DNA of 64,000 bases from Lachnospiraceae bacterium (GCA_910575775.1 CAJTEY010000010.1:1-64000), one strand, 5' to 3'; counted from the first letter of the stretch, positions 1 through 8,704 are shown. Program-made: numbers and translations. Notes: generated by a model not told the origin, from the sequence alone.

Positions 1-116
1 AATCCTTTCTTCAGATTCCACCTCACGATGGACACCCTTGGCTTCGGCTGTATCCTTCCCACTGCCGGGCGGATTGGGGACTTTCACCCGTTAGAACGTG
101 TGCCCACCGGGCACAC
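1..116 (-). mobile_element. Group II intron, 5' end (partial)
   Basis: Read on the minus strand, the sequence starting at 116 begins GTGTGCCCGGTGGGCACACG and continues with GGGTGAAAGTCCC. This is the form of a bacterial group II intron 5' end (GTGYGNC start, then the first stems of domain I). The remainder, including any reverse transcriptase, lies outside the window to the left. The intron starts four to five bases after a terminator hairpin, which is the known insertion preference of class IIC introns. The class is inferred from position and 5' sequence only. Confidence 0.75.
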
Positions 117-160
117 CAAAAAGGCTGTAAATTCAAGAATCCTTGAATTTACAGCCTTTA
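117..160 (-). terminator. Rho-independent terminator after the tRNA-Arg 3' half
   Basis: A perfect 17-bp stem (121-137 with 142-158, 4-nt loop) is followed on the minus strand by TTTTG and then by the intron start. It lies directly downstream of the tRNA-Arg 3' half, so it was probably that tRNA's terminator before it became the intron's target. Confidence 0.85.
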
Positions 161-162
161 AC

Positions 163-202
163 GTTCCCTGCGGGAATCGAACCCACAACTGGGGCTTAGG
201 AG
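163..202 (-). pseudogene. tRNA-Arg(CCT), 3' half only
   Basis: On the minus strand this reads, in order, an anticodon loop CTCCTAA, the 3' strand of the anticodon stem (GCCCC), a 4-nt variable loop, a T arm (GTGGG TTCGATT CCCGC) and a 7-nt acceptor strand AGGGAAC with G as discriminator. CCA is not encoded. Upstream of the anticodon loop (above 202) there is no D arm or 5' acceptor strand, so the gene is cut in the anticodon loop. The half at 36297-36335 supplies the missing part with two mismatched pairs. Confidence 0.8.
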
Positions 203-340
203 TTAAAAGGGCTGTTTCCACGCAGGTTCAGCCTAATCCTTGTGGTATCTCCAAGTCCAATAAAATCAACATTTTTGAACCTTTCATTTCCACCCGAGAG
301 CACCTACGTCCACCTCGAAGCGGTATGATTTTCGTAGTCG

Positions 341-359
341 TATTAGCAAAATATTAGCA
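341..359. repeat. TATTAGCA direct pair, left end of island
   Basis: Two TATTAGCA copies (341-348, 352-359) lie about 140 bp inside the left tRNA half. A second pair occurs near the other end of the island (36071-36086). They could be arm-type sites for a lost integrase. The remaining 203-450 segment shows no gene. Confidence 0.4.
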
Positions 360-377
360 GTTTTTCAATGAAAGTAC

Positions 378-400
378 AAGTGAAACTTTTACGTTCACTT
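378..400. promoter_or_regulatory. Inverted repeat upstream of the first island gene
   Basis: AAGTGAA (378-384) and TTCACTT (394-400) form a 7-bp inverted repeat with a 9-nt spacer, 50 bp before the next start codon. It could be an operator for that operon. No bound protein can be named. Confidence 0.3.
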
Positions 401-450
401 TGCATTTTCGAACCTACCTGCTTATTTTGCCCTTTTAAGGAAAAAAAATT

Positions 451-1608
451 ATGCAATCATACCAATTAGAAATCAAACAGATCGTGGACTATCCACGCTG
501 CCGGATCTACCGGCAGTTTATCCAGAACTTAATGGCAGACCGAAGCATTCGCACAAGCGGGGGCTCCGGTCTTTTTTATTATACGGTACTTTGCAACTAT
601 GCAAATTTCCGGACTTCCTATCTTCGCATAGACGGTATCGGCTATACGGTGTATCCCGGTGAGTGGATCTGTACTGTGAAGGAACTGTCCGCATGGTTCC
701 GTACCCGTTTTCAGTGCCAGGCAGTCTCTATCCTGGATGAACTGCAGAAACGCCACCTTATCTCCTATCTTTTTCTTGACCGTGGGAAAGTGGTCAAATA
801 TAAGATCCGTGACTGGAAAAAACATAATACCGTGTTGGACTACAACTGCCCTTGTCAAAAGAATACAGGATTTTTCTTTATGCCCACTGTGATTGCAACA
901 GAACTGGTCAGCGCCGGCCGCTGCTCTGAAATGGATATCCTGCTAGATCTGTGGATGTCCGCTGTCTACAATAACAGCCAGGTGCAGGGTTCAGAAATTG
1001 GTCCGGTTGTCTATTTCCGTAATGGCACCGGCTCCCCGCTGGCAGCCTACAGTGAAATGGCTGTCCGTTGGGGCATCTCCAAAGCCACAACGGGACGTGT
1101 GCTGAAAAAACTCGCTGATATGGACTATATCTCCTTAATGTCATTCCCTGGAAGAACAGGCAGCGTAATCTATCTGCATAGCTACCTTTCCACTATGTTC
1201 CAAGTATCAGATGTCCTTGTTGACAAAGAGGAGGTTGCCATGGTCCTGAAAATCAATCTTGCACTGCCGGATGAAACAGATTCACAGGAAGATTCTACTG
1301 TTACAAAGCATGAGATATGCGTTTCAGAGGAATTATCCAGCGTTTCAAAATCCAACATGGAGGCAGTCATTACAAAAATGGCGCAAGTCCTTAATGCACA
1401 GGGCATTTCCTGTTTCCGGTGTCCCAAATCCATATATAAGTTATATCCTTTATCAGATGCCTGCAGGGAAGAGTATATATCCCACATACTGAAGGGGACT
1501 GTACGGTTTGGAATGACTGTATCCTGCGGGGAGGATAAGCCGGTCTACACCTTTGAACTGACGCTCTCTCCCACCGAAAAGGACAGGGAAGGATGTGCCA
1601 GGGCATGA
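451..1608 (+). CDS. Helix-turn-helix protein of integrative-element type
   Basis: This 385-residue protein has no signal peptide or membrane segment. Residues about 65-130 and 195-245 look like two winged-helix units; the second contains AVRWGISKATTGRVLKKLAD, a clear recognition-helix pattern. The layout resembles replication- or maintenance-type HTH proteins of Clostridial integrative elements, but I cannot name a family. The start ATG follows AAGGAAAAAAAATT. Its stop overlaps the next gene's start as ATGA, so the two are translationally coupled. It is the first gene inside the left tRNA half, the usual place for element core functions. Confidence 0.7.
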   Translation: MQSYQLEIKQIVDYPRCRIYRQFIQNLMADRSIRTSGGSGLFYYTVLCNYANFRTSYLRIDGIGYTVYPGEWICTVKELSAWFRTRFQCQAVSILDELQKRHLISYLFLDRGKVVKYKIRDWKKHNTVLDYNCPCQKNTGFFFMPTVIATELVSAGRCSEMDILLDLWMSAVYNNSQVQGSEIGPVVYFRNGTGSPLAAYSEMAVRWGISKATTGRVLKKLADMDYISLMSFPGRTGSVIYLHSYLSTMFQVSDVLVDKEEVAMVLKINLALPDETDSQEDSTVTKHEICVSEELSSVSKSNMEAVITKMAQVLNAQGISCFRCPKSIYKLYPLSDACREEYISHILKGTVRFGMTVSCGEDKPVYTFELTLSPTEKDREGCARA

Positions 1609-2153
1609 AAAACAATCAGGAAGAAATGAACATTGCCGATAACCCTCTGTACCATGATACCTGGAAACTGCTGAAAAAATACAGGGATGTGGTGTGGAGT
1701 CTGGAGCTGTCCGTCCAGCAGGTGCGAAGCCGGTTTGAGATCGAATATGGGAGTTCCATTGAGGATTTTCTGGAGTCGGTCTATGTGGCCGGGATAGACC
1801 TGTCAGACCACAGTATTGAACACCATGCCAAATGTATCGAGCGGAGCCACCGGATGCTGAAACTTCTGGACACCTCCATTGACCTGCTCCGTACCAAGCA
1901 CAAGAATGACGAGAACTATTATTGGCTGCTGTATTTTTCCTTCCTTTCTCCGCAACAGCTGAGAAATGTGGAAGAAATTATAGAGAAACTGCGCCCCCAT
2001 ATCCGAGATATCAGCTTCCGTACCTATTACCGCAGAAGACGGAAGGCGATTGACGCACTCAGCTCTATCCTGTGGGGGTATACATCTAAGGACAGTATTG
2101 AGATTCTGGAGAAGTTCTTTCCGAATGATAAAGATACCGGGAAACAAAAATAG
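1605..2153 (+). CDS. Hypothetical protein coupled to the HTH gene
   Basis: I do not recognise this 182-residue protein. It is soluble and rich in charged and aromatic residues, with helical segments and an Arg-rich stretch near residue 140 (RTYYRRRRKA), which suggests nucleic-acid binding. ATG at 1605 is preferred to the ATG at 1593 because it overlaps the previous stop as ATGA. Tight coupling to the HTH gene suggests a shared role in element maintenance or regulation. Confidence 0.65.
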   Translation: MKNNQEEMNIADNPLYHDTWKLLKKYRDVVWSLELSVQQVRSRFEIEYGSSIEDFLESVYVAGIDLSDHSIEHHAKCIERSHRMLKLLDTSIDLLRTKHKNDENYYWLLYFSFLSPQQLRNVEEIIEKLRPHIRDISFRTYYRRRRKAIDALSSILWGYTSKDSIEILEKFFPNDKDTGKQK

Positions 2154-2256
2154 GCAACTGCAGAAAATCCGTTAAAGAAACTTCGTGAGCTTTCGGAAAA
2201 TGCCTGTGGAGAATTGATCAAAATTTTTTTTCTAAAAAAAGGCAAGAGCTATGACA

Positions 2257-2282
2257 GAGGGGCAAGATAAAGCCCCTCTTCT
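2257..2282 (+). terminator. Terminator of the two-gene HTH operon
   Basis: AGAGGGGC and GCCCCTCT form an 8-bp stem with an 8-nt loop followed by TCTTG, about 100 bp after the second gene. The T tract is weak. Confidence 0.5.
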
Positions 2283-2299
2283 TGACAAATCAATATTTC

Positions 2300-3175
2300 T
2301 TAATCAGCTTTTTCCCAAAAAGTCCAATGAATCAAAGGCTTGAAACCTATCTTTTCATAAAATGTATTACCACCACCAGTCATATGTGTTGCTCCTAAGG
2401 GTTTAAGCCTGCGGTAATGCTCTGAAAGTGCCGCTGCTGCCAAGCCTTTCTTTCGATATTTTGGAATAGTACATAGTGGTTCCATATAAGCGAGGTGATT
2501 TTCTGGCGTCCACCACATACCCGCATAACAGACATACTCCCCCTCGTCATTTTCAATGACAATCGAATCCTCCGGATTCATGTGCGGTGCCATTAATGTA
2601 TAATATCCATGCTCAGCATCGCCATCCCAAGGACCTTCCTCTTTTTCATGGTCAAAACCTTTCCAACAGCATTCCGCTATTTTTTCTACGGAGAGCTTTT
2701 TAGACTCCACGAAATGAAATCCATCCGGCAACGAATAATTAAGTGGTTGATCAAAGTCGAAAACTTTCTCTATATAGCCAAAAGATTGTTGGAAACCAAT
2801 TTTTGCTGCTGCTTGTTTAATTGCATTTTGCCCATCAAAAATCACAAATCTGAGATGACCATCTACATGTGGCATAAATGAAACTGCATACATAACCATC
2901 TCATCCGCCAACTTCTCATAGCCCGGGCGCAGACTGAAATATACATCATTTACAGGATTTTCATAAAAGACAAGACCTACTATACGTCCATTATCCTCCC
3001 AAAGTTTCCAACGATGTACCAAAGATTTATCCATCCAGTCACTAGAGAGTGCATATTCCAAAAACGGAGCAGGAACACCATTTCTCCAATCTTTTTCATA
3101 TACCTCAATCATAAACTGATAAACATCCATAAAATCACATAAAACTCTAAAGTTTCTTGAGATTATTTTAGTCAT
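2300..3175 (-). CDS. GNAT-family N-acetyltransferase
   Basis: This 291-residue soluble protein carries a C-terminal GNAT fold. Residues about 225-265 read EPLCTIPKYRKKGLAAAAL, the acetyl-CoA-binding motif (R/Q-x-x-G-x-G/A) after the beta-bulge strand, and the FYEKIGF helix-strand ending is typical. The N-terminal half resembles a degenerate second GNAT-like domain. The start at 3175 is chosen because AAGGAGG stands 7 nt upstream. The substrate cannot be told from sequence; small-molecule or antibiotic modification is possible. It stands alone, convergent with the HTH operon. Confidence 0.85.
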   Translation of the reverse strand: MTKIISRNFRVLCDFMDVYQFMIEVYEKDWRNGVPAPFLEYALSSDWMDKSLVHRWKLWEDNGRIVGLVFYENPVNDVYFSLRPGYEKLADEMVMYAVSFMPHVDGHLRFVIFDGQNAIKQAAAKIGFQQSFGYIEKVFDFDQPLNYSLPDGFHFVESKKLSVEKIAECCWKGFDHEKEEGPWDGDAEHGYYTLMAPHMNPEDSIVIENDEGEYVCYAGMWWTPENHLAYMEPLCTIPKYRKKGLAAAALSEHYRRLKPLGATHMTGGGNTFYEKIGFKPLIHWTFWEKAD

Positions 3176-3260
3176 AAACACGTCCTCCTTATACATAATA
3201 TACGTTATTATAAGAAAAATATTATGTACAGGCAAGTAGTAAGTGACGACAATGTCTCTA

Positions 3261-3833
3261 TCAATCAAGGATGCCCAATTTTTCAAAAACACCCTGAAAG
3301 CTGCCAGGGCAAAAAAACATCTGACACAGGCTACATGTGCAGAACTCCCTGTCCATTCTCTTTCCTTCCAGAAGGATTTGGAGCGCTGCCGTAATAAAGG
3401 CCAGAAGCAGCCCTGTCTTCACCCACACCACGATTTTCCTGTCAATTGGATAGCTGAACAGTAAAATTGCGCAGGAGCCCCTGTGTAATGCCAAGAAGCT
3501 GGTCTGCCATAGACAGCCTTTCCACAATAATAACCGGAATACCAATGGATATCATAGATGACAAAAAAGATTGAACCCTGCTATGATAAAACAGATGCGG
3601 ATAAATACAGGCTTTTTCTCCTTCAGAAACCTCGTGCTTTCCTTTATGTCCTCCTTCACAATGCAGATTACTGTTTTTTCCTCTGACCGTTTATGGAAAG
3701 GAATCACAATAAAAAGCTCCATAACAGCGGACATGATAAAGCACAGGATACTGACCTTCAGGATAACATCTTTTCGGAAATGGATGTGTCGTCATTATCT
3801 GCCAGCAGCGTAGTATAGAGACATTTTCCATGC
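3261..3833 (-). pseudogene. Decayed MFS-type efflux transporter
   Basis: Translation in several minus-strand frames gives pieces of a polytopic membrane protein. One piece (about 3552-3760) contains two hydrophobic helices joined by a charged loop FLKEKKPVFIRICF. A frameshift near 3552 leads to SSMISIGIPVIIVERLS, and another piece continues at 3261-3480 with a further helix. The pattern matches the C-terminal half of a major facilitator efflux protein. The N-terminal half is missing. It lies directly downstream of a broken MerR gene, so the pair was probably a ligand-responsive efflux unit. Confidence 0.55.
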
Positions 3834-4160
3834 TCAAGAAACTATTTTCTCAAGCCGCATAATCTGTTCCTGCAGACAGTCAAGCTGCTGCTGAAACAGT
3901 CCGTCATAGCCTTCTGTTCCTGTTTCCTTCAGAAGGCCCTTCATCTCAACAGGAGAGAAACCACGCTTTTTATAAAAGTCTATGGACATCAGGCGGGACA
4001 TGTCATACAGGTCAAATTCCCGGTACTGGCTCCCCTGGCTTCTCTTGGGGCTGAGCAGGCCGATTTCCTCATAATAGCGCAGAGTTTCTCTGGTAAATCC
4101 CAGATGCCGGAACACGTCTTTGGTATGGTAGATTGCAGATGCCTGGTCACCGCCCCCGTG
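3834..4160 (-). pseudogene. MerR-family regulator, truncated
   Basis: The frame reads IYHTKDVFRHLGFTRETLRY and then YEEIGLLSP, the N-terminal winged HTH of MerR proteins, followed by the wing and the start of the dimerisation helix (QIMRLEKIVS). It stops there, without an effector domain. No good ATG precedes the HTH; only an in-frame GTG at the DVF position is available. Both ends therefore seem damaged. It probably once controlled the MFS remnant downstream. Confidence 0.65.
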
Positions 4161-4251
4161 ATCCGCTGTAAAAAGATCCCCGTTCCCTTTCCTCTTCCTG
4201 TCAACACTCTATGAATGGTTCTGGATGTCCTTTTATAAATATAGTTTTCTC

Positions 4252-4893
4252 CTACCTAATTCTTTCAAGCATCTCTGAAACAAATTGATAGGACTGCTGT
4301 ACTGCTTTATCATAATTTCTGTTGATTGCCTCCTGCCCGGCCTCTTTATCATTATCGGAAATGGAACGGATCGCAATAAACGGAATCCTGTTCAGATAAC
4401 AGGCATGGGCCACGCCTGCAGTTTCCATATCAATACACAATGCATCCGGATGAATCGGTTCCATATACCTGTCTCCTGTTGTTGCAACCCCAAAATGTAT
4501 TTTCCGCCCTATCCTTCCGGCTGCCTCTTTTGCCAGAGCAGTCAATCCGTCATCTGAATAGAATACCGGCTCTTTCATCATCGGAAAATCTGTATATATC
4601 TCATTATCCGTATCATGGAATACAGATGCGGTACATACTACCGTATCAAAGACCTGTACCTCTTTTTTCATCCCGCCCGCTATTCCTGAAAAAATAATTG
4701 CATCCACATCATATCTGTCGATTAAAAGCTGTGCCGTAATGGATGCGTTAATCTTTCCACAGCCAGAATAAACTGCCGTTGTGCACATATCCTTTATTGT
4801 ACCGTTATGAAACGAATGCATTGCACATTCATCCATTTCCCTGAGCCGCATAACGGACAGGTATGGGGCAAGTTCTCTGGCCGTTGCACACAT
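4252..4893 (-). CDS. MTA/SAH nucleosidase-like protein (PNP/UDP phosphorylase family)
   Basis: The 213-residue protein has SGIAGG, the conserved glycine-rich motif, and DMETAGVAHAC, the Met-Glu substrate-binding motif of 5'-methylthioadenosine/S-adenosylhomocysteine nucleosidases, followed by a strand with the ISDND catalytic Asp. Related proteins recycle purine from methylthioadenosine and SAH. Oddity: the family begins with a KIGI strand. Here KIGI is encoded just upstream of ATG 4893, but in a frame whose nearest well-placed start (ATG AAT AAA, preceded by GGGAGCAG) is one base out. Either a frameshift removed the native start, or the protein starts four residues late. Function is likely if the short start is used. 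Confidence 0.75.
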   Translation of the reverse strand: MCATARELAPYLSVMRLREMDECAMHSFHNGTIKDMCTTAVYSGCGKINASITAQLLIDRYDVDAIIFSGIAGGMKKEVQVFDTVVCTASVFHDTDNEIYTDFPMMKEPVFYSDDGLTALAKEAAGRIGRKIHFGVATTGDRYMEPIHPDALCIDMETAGVAHACYLNRIPFIAIRSISDNDKEAGQEAINRNYDKAVQQSYQFVSEMLERIR

Positions 4894-5007
4894 AATCCCG
4901 ATTTTACTTTCTTTACCAAATCTTTATTCATAGTCTGCTCCCTAATCGTTTCCATATATGTCTCTGTTTCTAATTATAATCGATTGTTCTTCTCCCCACA
5001 ATGCAGC

Positions 5008-5163
5008 CTACTTCAAATAAGCAATTCTCCATTGGCCGACTTGTTTCAAAAAATCCCCTTCCAGGCCGTCCGGGTCCAGTTTCCCGGCGGATAGCATCTG
5101 CCAGAGACTGTGAAACAGATAGCTGTCAATCTCCTCCGACAGCATAAAAAATTTCCCGTTCAT
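5008..5163 (-). pseudogene. TetR regulator collapsed to 51 residues
   Basis: The ORF starts MNGKFF, like the MNKKFF and MNEKFF starts of two TetR genes elsewhere in the window. It jumps at once to the TetR C-terminal tail (LSEEIDSYL and later VGQWRIAYLK). An internal in-frame deletion has removed the HTH and most of the ligand domain, while the start, a strong GGGGGG ribosome site and the stop are all kept. It is the last gene of the ABC operon. A DNA-binding role is excluded; a residual dimerisation peptide is possible but unproven. Confidence 0.8.
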
Positions 5164-5188
5164 CGAACCCCCCTGTATCTGTTTTTGT

Positions 5189-6781
5189 CTATAGTTTTCT
5201 CAGCAGTGATGGTCCCTGTCTGGTAAGGATCACGATACATACCACCGCAAACAGAGCGAATACCCCTATGGGCAGCACCAGCGCAATCCAGGGAACTGTT
5301 TTACTGCCCAGATAATAGAATCCTGCTGCCACCCCAAGTACCGCCATGGAGCCGAACATTGCCAGTACTGTGGCCATAGACTGCTTGATAACGACCGTTT
5401 CATTCACCGCATCAAGTTTAGGAAAGCACAGACCCATAAGCATTCCAAAGGCAGCATGCCCTATGGCGAAAAGCAGTGTGGCAATGAGCAGCTCCGCCCC
5501 CTGCCGCAAAGAAAAACCAAAAGCAATCGAAATACACAGCCCGGCAATTACGGTGCAGGGCAGGGTCAGCAGAAGTTGAAAGCCAACTTTAACCCAGAGC
5601 AGGGAGCTTTCCTCTATGGGGGATTCCCGCAAAATCCACAGGTATTTTCCCTCCAGGCTGATGGAAGGTGCTGTGATGGGGCAGGTGCAGAGACAGAAAC
5701 CAATCACGGCTGCCGCCATAGGAAGCAGTGGGAAAGGATACCCTGCCATTTCCACATAAGCCAACAGTTTCTCTCTCATAATCAGGGAGGCTCCCCCTGC
5801 GGCCAGCAACATAATCAGACCGATACCGGCATTCCAGAAGTACATGGGCGTACCAAAAAAGCGCTGCATTTCCTTTTTCAGCAAAGCCTTCCTCTGTCCG
5901 GAGGCAGTCTGTTCCGAGAGTTTATAATTGCTCTGTACGGACCGCGCAGCAAAAGCAGTCACGGCCTGACGGTATCCACGGCCAAGGCCCATTACCACCA
6001 GGGCAAAAGGGAACACGCAGCACAGGACAAAGGCCAGCAGCAGTCTCCAGTCTCCCATAATGCCTTCCCCCATCCACAGCATGAGCGCCGCCCAGGTAAG
6101 GGAGTTTTTCACTCCGGCGGCATTCTCAGCAAGGCTGTTAATCATACCGCTTAGATGAAACGAGAAATAGAACACTGCTGCCATGAATATTCCCATCACA
6201 ATATTCTGCCCCAACGCTCTGCGTGACACCCGAACAGACAGAAACGCGACCAGCGCCCCCAGCAATACGGACAGCGCTGTATCCAGCAGCGGAAGGGCCA
6301 GCACCGCAAGCCCCAGCCGCATCCAGAACAGCAGGCTAAGCCCCACACCGTTTTGTGTCAGAAACGTACAGATTACCCCGGCGGGAACCAGTACGAAAAC
6401 GGCGAACAGCAGGTTTTCCAGATAAATGGCGGTTACCCGACTGGCCATCAGCATGGTTGTGGGCACCGGCATACTCAGCAGCAGGTCATTGTCCTTTCCG
6501 CCAAATACCACGCCCTTCACCGCAAAGGTGGTAAACAAAAGCCCGCCCACCAGTGCCACCATGCCCATGAATACAAATACCAACACTTCCATATTGGATG
6601 GCGCCAGCGCCTTCATCAGCATATAACTGTAAAGCCCGGACAGATACAGACCCAGAAAGGCAATGAGAAAGACTGCGCCCAGCCCGGTAGCCGCTTTTCT
6701 CTTACTGCGTCCCCTGGAATTGGTTGAGGAAAGAAGCATAGACCGGAGGCTGACGTTCAACAGGACAAAAAATTTATTCAT
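5189..6781 (-). CDS. ABC transporter permease (ABC-2 like)
   Basis: This 530-residue integral membrane protein has about twelve hydrophobic helices, starting near residues 30-60 after a basic SRGRSKRKAA stretch. It is the permease partner of the ATPase encoded upstream. ATG 6781 is chosen because it overlaps the ATPase stop as ATGA. The size and helix layout fit large bacterial exporters of the type paired with BcrA-like ATPases, whose substrates are unknown. The collapsed TetR follows 26 bp downstream, so the operon was probably once autoregulated by drug or peptide. Confidence 0.85.
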   Translation of the reverse strand: MNKFFVLLNVSLRSMLLSSTNSRGRSKRKAATGLGAVFLIAFLGLYLSGLYSYMLMKALAPSNMEVLVFVFMGMVALVGGLLFTTFAVKGVVFGGKDNDLLLSMPVPTTMLMASRVTAIYLENLLFAVFVLVPAGVICTFLTQNGVGLSLLFWMRLGLAVLALPLLDTALSVLLGALVAFLSVRVSRRALGQNIVMGIFMAAVFYFSFHLSGMINSLAENAAGVKNSLTWAALMLWMGEGIMGDWRLLLAFVLCCVFPFALVVMGLGRGYRQAVTAFAARSVQSNYKLSEQTASGQRKALLKKEMQRFFGTPMYFWNAGIGLIMLLAAGGASLIMREKLLAYVEMAGYPFPLLPMAAAVIGFCLCTCPITAPSISLEGKYLWILRESPIEESSLLWVKVGFQLLLTLPCTVIAGLCISIAFGFSLRQGAELLIATLLFAIGHAAFGMLMGLCFPKLDAVNETVVIKQSMATVLAMFGSMAVLGVAAGFYYLGSKTVPWIALVLPIGVFALFAVVCIVILTRQGPSLLRKL

Positions 6782-7491
6782 CGCTCCCCCTCCAGTTCTA
6801 AAAATACGCTTTCCAGGGAGGAATCCCCCACCAGTTCTGCCGTGGGGCCGCTTTGCACCAGTTTCCCGTTTTTGATAATGGCAATCTGGTCGCATAGCTT
6901 TTCCGCCACCTCCAGTACATGAGTGGAAAAAAATACCGCTGACCCGCTTTGGCATAATTCTGACAGATAACCTTTCATTATATGTGCAGCCGAAGGGTCC
7001 AGACCTACAAATGGTTCATCCAGAATCAGCAGCCTGGGCCGCCGGATAAAAGCAGAAATCAAAGCCAGCTTCTGCCGCATCCCATGAGAGTAGCTGCCAA
7101 TGGGGGAACCCAGATTGTCCGTGAGTTCAAAAGCATCGGAAAATTTGCCAATGTCTGCGGTACGCTGATCTGCAGGAATGTCATACAGATCGGCAATGAA
7201 ATTGAGGTAATCAATCCCTTTCATAAACTCATAGATGTCCGGGTTGTCCGGCAGAAAAGCGGTGACACGTTTCGCCTGCACAGGAGCCTTCTTAATATCG
7301 TGGCCGTCAATGATGATGGTGCCTTCCGTAAAGTCCATCACTCCGGCCACAGCCCGAAGGGTGGTGGTTTTTCCTGCTCCGTTATGGCCAATAAATCCAT
7401 AGATCTCACCTGGCCCGACATGCAAGGTCAGGTCATCCACCGCCTTCTTTCCACCGGGATACGTTTTCGAATAATGTTCAATATGAAGCAT
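6778..7491 (-). CDS. ABC transporter ATP-binding protein
   Basis: In this 237-residue ATPase, Walker A GHNGAGKTT lies near residues 35-43, the signature appears as SYSHGMRQK near 133-141, Walker B LILDEPFVGLD near 154-164, and the H-loop at FFSTH. The signature SYSHGM is the form seen in BcrA/CcmA-type exporters. AAAGGAG precedes ATG 7491. It is coupled to the permease gene by a 4-bp overlap, so the two form one export complex. Confidence 0.92.
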   Translation of the reverse strand: MLHIEHYSKTYPGGKKAVDDLTLHVGPGEIYGFIGHNGAGKTTTLRAVAGVMDFTEGTIIIDGHDIKKAPVQAKRVTAFLPDNPDIYEFMKGIDYLNFIADLYDIPADQRTADIGKFSDAFELTDNLGSPIGSYSHGMRQKLALISAFIRRPRLLILDEPFVGLDPSAAHIMKGYLSELCQSGSAVFFSTHVLEVAEKLCDQIAIIKNGKLVQSGPTAELVGDSSLESVFLELEGER

Positions 7492-7541
7492 CGGTAAACT
7501 CCTTTCGTCATTTCTTTATCCATTTTCCTTCTCTACATAAT

Positions 7542-7805
7542 CTATGTTATACTTCTTAGTCTTTCCACAACAGACTGTTTATTCATGGCACTGGTAAGAA
7601 TACGCGCCATGCATGCAATCACAGCCTGGTAAACCATATAACCGCCTTCCGCAAATTTCTCCGCCTCCATACCCATGACTCCCACTCTGTAATTTCCCAT
7701 CCCGCTTTCCGTTATCCGATTATAACTTCCTTCCACCAGTTTCTCATTATAAGCCGCAATATCCCTGGCTATTTCTCCTTCTTTAATTATATCCCAAAAT
7801 GCCAT
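7542..7805 (-). CDS. Small hypothetical protein
   Basis: I do not recognise this 87-residue protein. It is soluble, with an acidic-helical first half (EGEIARDIAAYNEKLVEG) and a more hydrophobic second half with a conserved-looking Met/Ala stretch. There is no convincing ribosome site, and the reading frame opens inside the remains of an ABC permease. It may be a decayed or spurious ORF. It is listed because the frame is clean and its composition is protein-like. Confidence 0.35.
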   Translation of the reverse strand: MAFWDIIKEGEIARDIAAYNEKLVEGSYNRITESGMGNYRVGVMGMEAEKFAEGGYMVYQAVIACMARILTSAMNKQSVVERLRSIT

Positions 7806-8027
7806 CCATAAAATAGCGAATGATTATTTTCCCCGAAATGTCACCTATCAAAAATCCGATGATGCTTCCCACAACATATCCGCAGATGGTCATTGGTGCA
7901 TGATGGACTGACCTCCTATCACCACTTCTCCGTCATCCGCATAATCCAGTCCTCCGATCAGATTTAATAACGTGGTTTTTCCGCTTCCATAATACTTTTT
8001 CAGATGAATTGTCTTTAAAATCTCCAT
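7783..8027 (-). pseudogene. Decayed MacB-type ABC transporter (ATPase and permease scraps)
   Basis: From 8027 the frame reads MEILKTIHLKKYYG and continues straight into SGKTTLLNLIGGLDYADDG. The segment from the A-loop to the middle of Walker A has been deleted. After GEVVIGGQS the frame jumps to a permease C-terminus, VVGSIIGFLIGDISGK and then FMDGILGYN with a stop at 7783. These are the ends of an ATPase and of an FtsX-like permease brought together by deletion. The stretch 8028-8142 holds nothing else. Confidence 0.65.
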
Positions 8028-8142
8028 GCCGCCCACTATACATTCTGTCCAAGCTCAAAACTACCATAAAGTCAGCAACCCCACAGCAAGATGATGGGGC
8101 ATCCAACATTCCCACATACTATTTCATACCCGTAATACCACC

Positions 8143-8538
8143 TTATTGCCCCAAAGCCTTTTTCAGATCCTTTATATATAAAGCCTGCTGCCTTTTCAGA
8201 TACGCCCCGATAAACAGTTTCATAAACCATCTTTTTGCTGTAACGTCCTCCGTGAAATCAATCGTTGTTACGCCGCCCTCGCCGGAAAAAATCCCTGTCC
8301 AGTGACCATGCATGTTATCATTCTCCATATCAAATTCCCATCTTTTGCATTCTTCCCTTGCAGTAACAGTAAAAACTGTCTGATAACCGGAGGTTGTGTG
8401 TTCCACAAACCGTTTCCCATCTATGATCTCCACTTTGCTTAAATCACTGCGCCATGCGGTATCCTCCAGCGAAGTCACAATATCCCAGACCTTTTGCAGT
8501 TCTGCGTGAAAATCTGCTCTTATATTTGAAACTGCCAT
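8143..8538 (-). CDS. SRPBCC-family (polyketide cyclase-like) protein
   Basis: The 131-residue protein has the START/Bet-v1-like pattern: an N-terminal IRADFHAELQKVWDIVTSLE segment, a WRSDL strand, alternating strands with WEFDMENDN, a GGVTTIDFTE strand and a long C-terminal helix. Such proteins bind small hydrophobic ligands. It starts 3 bp after the stop of the TetR gene that the nested element has split, with GAAAGGAATT as ribosome site. It therefore belonged to the alkD-tetR operon and is now separated from that promoter by 6.3 kb. Confidence 0.75.
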   Translation of the reverse strand: MAVSNIRADFHAELQKVWDIVTSLEDTAWRSDLSKVEIIDGKRFVEHTTSGYQTVFTVTAREECKRWEFDMENDNMHGHWTGIFSGEGGVTTIDFTEDVTAKRWFMKLFIGAYLKRQQALYIKDLKKALGQ

Positions 8539-8539
8539 C

Positions 8540-8656
8540 TTAATAATTCCTTTCTTTTAAGTATACCCTTTTCCACTGTCCAACTCTTTCCAGGAAATCC
8601 TTTTCCAGAAAATCCGGAGCCAGCTCTCCGATTGAAAACATCTTCCAGTAGCAACG
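8540..8656 (-). pseudogene. TetR regulator, C-terminal part (split by nested element)
   Basis: The frame reads RCYWKMFSIGELAPDFLEKD and ends with VGQWKRVYLKERNY, the same tail as two other TetR copies here. The N-terminal part is at 14919-15370. Joining the minus strand ...TATCTTCTC at 14919 to CGTTGC at 8656 restores the sequence G-Y-L-L-R-C-Y-W-K-M in frame, which fixes the insertion point. Confidence 0.85.
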
Positions 8657-8704
8657 CTTGACAATGGTAAACACACCATTGAATAAGACGCTGGGGGCAA
8701 GAAA

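Noticed and set aside
28..357. 109-codon plus-strand ORF across the left end
   Set aside because: It runs through a group II intron end, a terminator and a tRNA half on the other strand, and is not protein-like.
5456..6154. 232-codon plus-strand ORF
   Set aside because: Antisense to an ABC permease and a product of its GC-rich codon pattern.
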